Assembly (NCBI RefSeq): GCF_000301035.1
Contig: NZ_JH932292.1
Location: forward strand, 1,106,857-1,170,856
Direction: 5' to 3'
Length of the DNA stretch: 64,000 nucleotides
Source of the DNA: Facklamia hominis CCUG 36813
GTDB lineage: Bacteria > Bacillota > Bacilli > Lactobacillales > Aerococcaceae
A program made the position numbers and the translations under genes. The notes under the pieces are model-generated. The model was not told where the DNA came from. It was given only the letters and a program-made list of their open reading frames with translations, and ran no database searches. Below, piece by piece: positions 58,671 to 64,000 of this stretch. Every line of letters starts with the position of its first letter. Position 1 is the first letter of the stretch.

Positions 58671-58696
58671 AAGGCTGACACAAATAATTCAGCCTT
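58671..58696 (-). terminator. Terminator of the CNNM/CorC-type gene
   Basis: 8-bp arms AAGGCTGA and TCAGCCTT, 10-base loop, minus strand tail ATTTTTT. It lies between the membrane protein gene and the methyltransferase gene. Confidence 0.75.
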
Positions 58697-58723
58697 AAGA
58701 AAACACTAGCTTAACCTAAATAA

Positions 58724-60124
58724 TTAGTTATCTAAATCATAATCATTCTCACGTCGATCATTCTCTTTTTCAAACTCACGCAAGCTATAATTAGTCTCTA
58801 ATTGATAGTTAGGATCATGGCTGACATGAATTCCTCTTACTCGGCCATTCTCCACATTCGATGTCGTTAAAACATAATCATTAATTCGAACCGATACTCG
58901 CTCGTCATCATCCGGTACATACCCCATCACCTGTATCAACAGACCAGCGATCGTCTCAACATCTTCAGAATCAAGATCTTCATCAAATAGATGATTAAAT
59001 TTTTCCAGACTCAAAGTACCATTAATATAATAGTTGTTATCATCAATCTTACGAACCTGAACTGCTGTAACGTCCGTCTCATCATTGATATCGCCAACAA
59101 TTTCCTCGATCAAATCCTCAAGTGTTACAATCCCTTCGACCCCGCCATACTCGTCGCGTAAAATTGCAAGATGTGTCTCCTCTTGTCGAAATTCTAACAA
59201 TAAATCATCAATATATACGGTAGACGGTACAAACAAGGGTTCATTAGCAATCTCTAAAAAATCAATATGATCAAAACCGTCCTGCCTAGCAGCTTTTAGC
59301 AATTGCTTAACATGGATGACTCCAATGACATTATCTTTATCCTCACGATAAATAGGCAAGCGAGAATAAGGGCTTTGTAAGATTTCCTCCAAAATATCCT
59401 CATAATCGTCTTCGATATCCAACATTTCGGTATCAGTGCGTGGTACCATCACTTCACGGGCCAACTTAGAATCAAGTGATAATACCCCCTCCAACATTGC
59501 GTATTCTGCTAGGTCAATTGCACCTTGAGCCTGGCTTTGAGTTAAAATTGCTACCATTTCTTCACGAGTAAATTTTTTCGTTTGTTCAGAAAAATTAATG
59601 GGTGTAATTTTTTTTAATAAACCTGTTGATAAGGACAGAAAACTAACAAATGGCTTAAAAAGTAACTGTACTTTTTCGACCAACCAAGATGTCGCCATTG
59701 CCGTTTGCTCTGGCATTTGCAAAGCAATCTGTTTAGGATATAACTCACCAAACACCAATGAAAGGTAAGATAAGATCAATGTCACACAGACAATTGCCAA
59801 GGTATTAGATCCCGGAAAAGTTGGTAACCAATGCTCGATATAAGTTGCAAAACTTGTAGCCGCGGATGCAGAAGATAGAAAACCAGCGAAAGTAATAGCA
59901 ACCTGGATGGTCGCTAAAAAATCATCCGCCTTGTCGATAAGTCGTAAAACCCGTTGAGCACGAGGATTATTATCTTCTTCAGCTAATGTCCGCATTTTTG
60001 ACTGATTAATCGAAACAAAGGCAATTTCTGCCGCAGCAAAAAAAGCATTAATCGTTGTTAAAATAATGATAATAACAAGTTGAGCAGTTATCGAATTCCC
60101 AGGGGAGTCCATAAAATTTTTCAT
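58724..60124 (-). CDS. Hemolysin-family/CNNM membrane protein with CBS and CorC_HlyC domains
   Basis: A 466-residue membrane protein. Domains in order: DUF21/CNNM transmembrane domain with three to four segments (about residues 12-185), a pair of CBS domains (about 205-335, MVPRTDTEMLDI ... GVIHVKQLL ... LAILRDEYGGVEGIVTLEDLIEEIVGDI) and a C-terminal CorC_HlyC domain (350-435), then an acidic tail. Members transport or sense Mg2+ (MpfA, YhdP and CNNM type); older names call them hemolysins without good evidence. Single gene, minus strand. Confidence 0.9.
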   Translation of the reverse strand: MKNFMDSPGNSITAQLVIIIILTTINAFFAAAEIAFVSINQSKMRTLAEEDNNPRAQRVLRLIDKADDFLATIQVAITFAGFLSSASAATSFATYIEHWLPTFPGSNTLAIVCVTLILSYLSLVFGELYPKQIALQMPEQTAMATSWLVEKVQLLFKPFVSFLSLSTGLLKKITPINFSEQTKKFTREEMVAILTQSQAQGAIDLAEYAMLEGVLSLDSKLAREVMVPRTDTEMLDIEDDYEDILEEILQSPYSRLPIYREDKDNVIGVIHVKQLLKAARQDGFDHIDFLEIANEPLFVPSTVYIDDLLLEFRQEETHLAILRDEYGGVEGIVTLEDLIEEIVGDINDETDVTAVQVRKIDDNNYYINGTLSLEKFNHLFDEDLDSEDVETIAGLLIQVMGYVPDDDERVSVRINDYVLTTSNVENGRVRGIHVSHDPNYQLETNYSLREFEKENDRRENDYDLDN

Positions 60125-60262
60125 TTCTCCTTTATCTAATAAAATAGTACACTAATTATTAATACTATCATATGAAAATGTAAAATAAAAAGCAATAGTT
60201 TTTATAAAATCCCATTTATTACTACTATAGTTAACCTCTAATAAAACATAGATACAAAGTGA

Positions 60263-60290
60263 TTGCAGAATTTTTAAGATATGCTAAAAT
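60263..60290 (+). promoter_or_regulatory. Promoter of the CbpA-like gene
   Basis: -35 TTGCAG at 60263-60268, 16-base spacer, -10 TAAAAT at 60285-60290 with TG at the extended position; GGAGG at 60335-60339 precedes the ATG. Confidence 0.65.
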
Positions 60291-60345
60291 AATGAGAGAT
60301 AAAAGCGGCTACAAATAAAATCATTGTTAGAATAGGAGGTATTAA

Positions 60346-60978
60346 ATGATCGAATCTTTAATGGTCCCCAAGAATCAACTGATAACATTTTCTGAGTCCT
60401 GCAACTGTCAACAAGCACTTAACCTGCTTGAAAAAGAATCCCTAAGATGCGCTCCTGTACTCGATCAAAGTCAAACGCTCTATCGTGGTAATATCTACCG
60501 ATACCATATCTATCAATACATGTACCACCACCCTCATGCAGATCTTGAAAAAATGCAAGTAACCCATTTCCTAAAGAATACCAGTAAGATCGTGAAGGTC
60601 AACCAATCTTTACTTGAATTATTCTTTAATATTAAAGACCTACCCTTCATTGCTGTACTCAGCCCAGACAATTCCTTTCTAGGAGTTGTGCCACATAACC
60701 ATCTGATTAATTATTTTCACCAAGCTTGGATTCTTGAAGAAGCAGGAATCATCCTCTGCGTCGAAAGCTTGGGTAAAAAAGGGGATTTGGCTAAAATTTC
60801 CAGAATTATTAACCGTCATTGCGGCTTTTTATCCGTGATGACCCTCAATCGAAATGAGTATATCAGTCACTCTGCTATACTTTATCAACTACCAAAAGAT
60901 ATTAATATTCTTAATTTCCAATCTCTCTTACGAGCTTTAACCCGTAGAAAATTCCCTTTTAATTACTGGCAAGTCTAA
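60346..60978 (+). CDS. CBS-ACT domain protein, CbpA-like cyclic di-AMP-binding candidate
   Basis: A 210-residue protein with two CBS motifs (about residues 1-60, 'MVPKNQLITFSESCNCQQALNLLEKESLRCAPVLDQ', and 75-128, 'VTHFLKNTSKIVKVNQSLLELFFNIKDLPFIAVLSPDNSFLGVV') and a C-terminal ACT-like part (about 135-205, GIILCVESLGKKGDLAKISRIINRH). This order matches CbpA, a cyclic di-AMP-binding CBS-ACT protein of Listeria and enterococci. Ligand binding is inferred from that. It is a single gene with promoter and terminator. It is separated from the CNNM gene by a divergent gap of about 220 bases. Confidence 0.75.
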   Translation: MIESLMVPKNQLITFSESCNCQQALNLLEKESLRCAPVLDQSQTLYRGNIYRYHIYQYMYHHPHADLEKMQVTHFLKNTSKIVKVNQSLLELFFNIKDLPFIAVLSPDNSFLGVVPHNHLINYFHQAWILEEAGIILCVESLGKKGDLAKISRIINRHCGFLSVMTLNRNEYISHSAILYQLPKDINILNFQSLLRALTRRKFPFNYWQV

Positions 60979-61036
60979 AAGAAGGACTATTTTAAATAAT
61001 AGTTCACTCATTTAAGCTTCTTTAGTCATTTAACTA

Positions 61037-61075
61037 AAAAAGGAGGCTGTGATTCATGATCACAGCCTCCTTTTT
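61037..61075. terminator. Bidirectional terminator after the CbpA-like gene
   Basis: Perfect 17-bp arms around AAAGGAGGCTGTGAT and ATCACAGCCTCCTTT, 5-base loop, A-run and T-run at the two sides. Shares the GAGGCTGTGA core with 15506 and 17744. Confidence 0.92.
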
Positions 61076-61090
61076 AATATCACCTAACAA

Positions 61091-61726
61091 TTAAATGAAT
61101 GTTGTCAAGAAAGGGTTTGTCTCCTTCTCCAAACCCAATGTAGTCACAGGTCCATGTCCTGGGCAAACCATGACTTCATTAGGTAAAGTCATCACTTGGT
61201 CTTTTAATGACTTTTGCAAATCAAACGGATTCGAACCAAGCAAATCAGTGCGTCCCACTGAATTCTTAAATAAAACATCCCCAGAAATAGCCAATTGATC
61301 CGCATCAAAATAATACATTAAAGAACCCGGACTATGCCCAGGAACAGGGCGAATTTCAAAATCAAAATCGGCTATATTTTGTTTTCCTAAATGTTCCCAG
61401 TAATAGTCTGCTGGTTGACAAATCACTTCATAGGGGCCAGTCGAAGAAAGGTTCAAAACAGGATCTTGAAAGTATTCTTTTTCTATCGCACTTGCATAAA
61501 CGGCAACATTCAGATCTTTTCGAACTGCATCTAAAGCACCAATATGATCATAATGACAATGAGTTAAAAATATTGCTTGAACCTGCCATTCATTGTCTTT
61601 AATCCATTTTAATAAACGATCTGGATTCGCTCCTGGATCAAACAAGATCGCTTGTTTATCCGGTCGATAGACGATATAGGTATTCTCCTCCAAGATTCCG
61701 ACTGTTTGACTAGCTACTTGTAACAT
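61091..61726 (-). CDS. MBL-fold hydrolase, glyoxalase II-like
   Basis: A 211-residue metallo-beta-lactamase-fold protein with TNTYIVY-type start (LEENTYIVYRPDKQAILFDPGANPDRLL), zinc motif THCHYDHIGAL, the second His in VPGHSPGSLMYYF, Asp in AISGDVLF and a final CPGHGPVTT. These are the features of the short glyoxalase II-like group (YqgX type). The start at 61726 is chosen because AAAGGAG precedes it; this leaves a 13-base gap from alr. Substrate is unknown. Confidence 0.87.
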   Translation of the reverse strand: MLQVASQTVGILEENTYIVYRPDKQAILFDPGANPDRLLKWIKDNEWQVQAIFLTHCHYDHIGALDAVRKDLNVAVYASAIEKEYFQDPVLNLSSTGPYEVICQPADYYWEHLGKQNIADFDFEIRPVPGHSPGSLMYYFDADQLAISGDVLFKNSVGRTDLLGSNPFDLQKSLKDQVMTLPNEVMVCPGHGPVTTLGLEKETNPFLTTFI

Positions 61727-61739
61727 TTTATAAGCTCCT

Positions 61740-62954
61740 TTATAAGTAAACTCGAGGAACACGCTGACTCAAATTACAGGTTATTTCATAACCGATCGTA
61801 CCTGACTCTTGAGCGACTAAAGATGGATGATTAAATAATCCTTGATCCTGACCAATTAAGGTCACCTGAGTTCCAATCGGAAAATACTCTGGTAAGCGAA
61901 CCATCATCTGATCCATATTAATCACACCCAAAACCGGGCATATGTGACCTTGGCATAAAACTTGAATATCATGATAAGCTCTTAACCAACCATCTGCATA
62001 ACCAATCGGTAACGTTGCGATCCACTCTGCTCCTTCAGCTTTATAGGTGGCACCGTAGGAGATACATTCACCTGCTTCAATCTGTTTAGTATAAACAATC
62101 TCAGTAACTAAGCTCAAGGCAGGCATTAATTCAAGCTCTAGTGGACTTTTGACCATTTGATTTAATACGGAATCCATACCTACCTGCTTAAGTTGGTGGC
62201 TATTTTGCCAATTTAATGGTACAAAATCATCTGGATAAAGACCATATAAACAAATCCCTAATCGTACAATATCCGAAAGTGGACCGTATTTAGGATGAAG
62301 CCCCATAGCCGAATTTGCAAAATGACGTTGGGTAACACTTTCTGGCAAATAGTCAGTTAAATATTGCCATTTTGCCCATTGTTTTTCAAGGTAAGGATTA
62401 TCACCTTCAGCAGCAGTAGAAAAATGCGTAAAAGCTCCCTGCCAATGAGCCCAGGAATAAGCCTTAATCGCTTGGTTAAAATCAGCTATTTCTTGTCCCG
62501 TCTTTAATCCGATTCGAGACATTCCGGTATCTAAAGCTAAATGAAAGGTTAATCCCTTAGCCATCAGCTCTGCTCCATTTGGTGTTTCATTAAGTTGGTC
62601 TTGCGCAATTTCAAAGAAAGCTATATTGGAAACAGTAACCGTAATATCATAAAGAATAATCTCAGCAATACCATAAGGTGAAGTAAGTCCCAACACCAAA
62701 ATAGGTAGATCATCAATCCCAGCCTTTCTAAGCTGGATGGCTTCGTCAACAGTTGCTACACAAAGTCCGTCAACGCCTTCTTGCCGTACTGTTTGAGCGA
62801 CCGCTACAGCCCCATGTCCGTAAGCATCCGCCTTTACCACAGCATACAATCCTTGGTTAGGAGCCATTTTAGCTTTATAATGCTTTAGGTTCGAACGAAT
62901 CGCCTTCAAATTAACGATCGCTTGAGTGGGACGATGTTCACTAGCAGTTTTCAT
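61740..62954 (-). CDS. alr: Alanine racemase
   Basis: PLP enzyme that makes D-Ala for peptidoglycan. The 404-residue protein has the PLP-lysine motif YAVVKADAYGHGAVAV (about residue 41), LALDTGMSRIGLK, FANSAMGLH, the PLP-phosphate region VRLGICLYGLYPDD, and CISYGATYKAE with the catalytic Tyr from the second subunit. About 30 residues longer than typical family members, spread over loops rather than in an added domain. GAAGGA precedes the ATG. It lies between acpS and an MBL gene in one minus-strand run that begins with the helicase gene. Confidence 0.96.
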   Translation of the reverse strand: MKTASEHRPTQAIVNLKAIRSNLKHYKAKMAPNQGLYAVVKADAYGHGAVAVAQTVRQEGVDGLCVATVDEAIQLRKAGIDDLPILVLGLTSPYGIAEIILYDITVTVSNIAFFEIAQDQLNETPNGAELMAKGLTFHLALDTGMSRIGLKTGQEIADFNQAIKAYSWAHWQGAFTHFSTAAEGDNPYLEKQWAKWQYLTDYLPESVTQRHFANSAMGLHPKYGPLSDIVRLGICLYGLYPDDFVPLNWQNSHQLKQVGMDSVLNQMVKSPLELELMPALSLVTEIVYTKQIEAGECISYGATYKAEGAEWIATLPIGYADGWLRAYHDIQVLCQGHICPVLGVINMDQMMVRLPEYFPIGTQVTLIGQDQGLFNHPSLVAQESGTIGYEITCNLSQRVPRVYL

Positions 62955-62971
62955 AAATAAGATCCTTCTTT

Positions 62972-63367
62972 CTAAATTAACTGGTCAAAAAAAATCGCTA
63001 ATTTTTGATCAATCTGGTCCTGGCTTAACGCAATTAAAACACTCGCTTGAACCATGGTTTTAGTGTGGCTAATAGAAACACTCGTTTCTTGGATAATTGG
63101 TCCTTGAGTAATCAAGGGTTTCCCGAACTGAGAAGGTAAGCATTCAATCATTTGAAAAGTCAATCGGCCAAGACCATAACCAATCGCTTTACTATATGCT
63201 TCTTTCACAGCAAAGCGGCCTGCTAAAAATTCAATTTTTCGTTCTAAAGACAACTCCTGGAAATAAGCCAACTCTTTAGGAGTTAGAACACGTTGAGCAA
63301 AGCGTGGTTTGCGCTTTAAAATCGCCTCAATACGGTGTAACTCTACTAAATCAATGCCAATCTCCAT
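62972..63367 (-). CDS. acpS: Holo-acyl-carrier-protein synthase
   Basis: AcpS moves the phosphopantetheine arm from CoA to the acyl carrier protein. The 131-residue protein has the family motifs MEIGIDLVELHRIEAILKR (Mg-binding Asp) and FLAGRFAVKEAYSKAIGYGLG (catalytic Glu and Lys). The C-terminal part VSISHTKTMVQASVL closes the CoA site. The helicase-acpS-alr gene order is common in Firmicutes. It starts 14 bases after the helicase stop codon and ends 17 bases before alr. Confidence 0.97.
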   Translation of the reverse strand: MEIGIDLVELHRIEAILKRKPRFAQRVLTPKELAYFQELSLERKIEFLAGRFAVKEAYSKAIGYGLGRLTFQMIECLPSQFGKPLITQGPIIQETSVSISHTKTMVQASVLIALSQDQIDQKLAIFFDQLI

Positions 63368-63381
63368 TCTAGCTCTCCTTA

Positions 63382-64000
63382 TTACTTACTTTTCTTCATG
63401 ACAAAATTTTTATGGTTTCTCTTTTTAGAATGACCGCGATTTTTATTGTTAGAACGGTGTGAACGTTTAGAAGTCGCATTTTTACTAGCGTTCTTATGAT
63501 TCGAAAACCGACGAACATTTGGTAAGGGCCTTTGCGGTGAAATTTCAACTTCAATATGACTATTTTCTACTAAGAGTTGGCTTAACAAAGCCGAAACCAA
63601 ATCATTACTTTGATAATGGTTTAACAGTAACTTAGCAACTTGACGGAACTCATCTACATTACCTTTTTCCAAAATATCATTAACGTCATCTATCACTTGC
63701 TGAACTTGACCCCGTCTAACCTCGCTTTGTGTAGGTGGTTTTAGAGGAAGCATTTGTTTGCCGATTAATTTCTCAATAGTCGCTAAGTAACCTAGCTCAT
63801 TTCCTTGAACAAAGGTCAGTGACATTCCTTCATTGCCTGCACGCCCTGTCCGCCCCACGCGATGAACATAGGACTCAGGATCTTGAGTAATATCATAATT
63901 ATACACATGAGTCACACCAGAAATATCCAACCCTCTAGCCGCAACATCGGTAGCTACAAGTAGTTCTACTTCCCCTTTTCGAAAAGCATCAATCACAGAA
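63382..64000 (-). CDS. cshA: DEAD-box RNA helicase, C-terminal part (CshA-like; 5' end outside the window)
   Basis: The frame is open to the right edge of the window, so the true start lies beyond base 64000. The visible 206 residues are the end of helicase domain 2: VATDVAARGLDISGVTHVYNYDI (motif V) and YVHRVGRTGRAGNEG (motif VI). After about residue 80 of the visible part comes a dimerisation-type region and a strongly basic, Arg/Lys/Asn-rich tail (RSNNKNRGHSKKRNHKNF) that would bind RNA. The tail and the neighbours acpS and alr point to CshA, which works with the RNA degradosome and in cold adaptation. Motifs I-IV are not visible. Confidence 0.92.
   Translation of the reverse strand, partial: SVIDAFRKGEVELLVATDVAARGLDISGVTHVYNYDITQDPESYVHRVGRTGRAGNEGMSLTFVQGNELGYLATIEKLIGKQMLPLKPPTQSEVRRGQVQQVIDDVNDILEKGNVDEFRQVAKLLLNHYQSNDLVSALLSQLLVENSHIEVEISPQRPLPNVRRFSNHKNASKNATSKRSHRSNNKNRGHSKKRNHKNFVMKKSK

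Overview
The window is a low-GC Firmicutes chromosome segment, most likely from the order Lactobacillales. The evidence is the walRKHIJ-htrA-rlmH cluster, a class Ib ribonucleotide reductase operon, CtsR and CIRCE heat-shock control, Rex, a short SRP RNA, a T-box leader and many LysM or sortase-type surface functions. An Aerococcaceae-like bacterium is a plausible but unproven guess. About 60 genes are supported. Most lie on the minus strand; the plus-strand genes are the nrd operon with yaaA and a MATE exporter, an FAD oxidoreductase, an ABC-F protein, a sortase, a dipeptidase with a YigZ protein, and a CBS-domain protein.

Region by region. 1-3.8 kb: an accessory locus with a LytTR-type regulator, a small secreted cysteine-containing protein, two membrane proteins, an ABC ATPase and a truncated lipoprotein-like or membrane protein at the left edge. 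A perfect 12-bp direct repeat sits upstream of the secreted-protein promoter. 4.1-8.6 kb: SRP RNA, tadA, a small YtxH-like protein, clpC and ctsR, the last behind two promoters that each carry a CtsR box. 8.7-11.2 kb: a proton antiporter and three small exported proteins of unknown function, two of them related to each other. 11.4-15.5 kb: nrdI-nrdE-nrdF-nrdH with paired NrdR boxes between two promoters. 15.6-25.5 kb: a frameshifted yaaA, a MATE exporter, a MacB-type ABC export system with adaptor, and an autoregulated TetR plus heterodimeric ABC exporter.

25.5-45.4 kb: tRNA-Thr(CGU) next to a decayed reading frame, rplM-rpsI behind an L13 leader, a BaiN-like flavoprotein, two LysM proteins (one an amidase), groES-groEL with CIRCE, rex, an ABC-F ATPase, the tsaB/GNAT/rimI/tsaD cluster, a proS gene of the archaeal/eukaryal type under a T-box, lepB, a class A sortase, a LURP-one-like protein and a secreted protein with a Ser/Thr-rich stalk. 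45.6-64 kb: a C69 dipeptidase, yigZ, rlmH, htrA, the wal operon with an extra DUF2207-type membrane protein between walI and walJ, a TrmR-like methyltransferase, a CNNM/CorC-type membrane protein, a CbpA-like CBS protein, a metallo-hydrolase, alr, acpS and the 3' part of a DEAD-box helicase gene (cshA-like).

How they fit together: much of the window serves envelope homeostasis (WalRK, HtrA, signal peptidase, sortase, amidase, alanine racemase) and proteostasis (ClpC/CtsR, GroESL), with housekeeping translation genes. The least understood parts are the LytTR/secreted-protein/ABC locus, the trio of small exported proteins, and the DUF2207 gene embedded in the wal operon. Family names are from recognition of motifs by eye; no database search was run.
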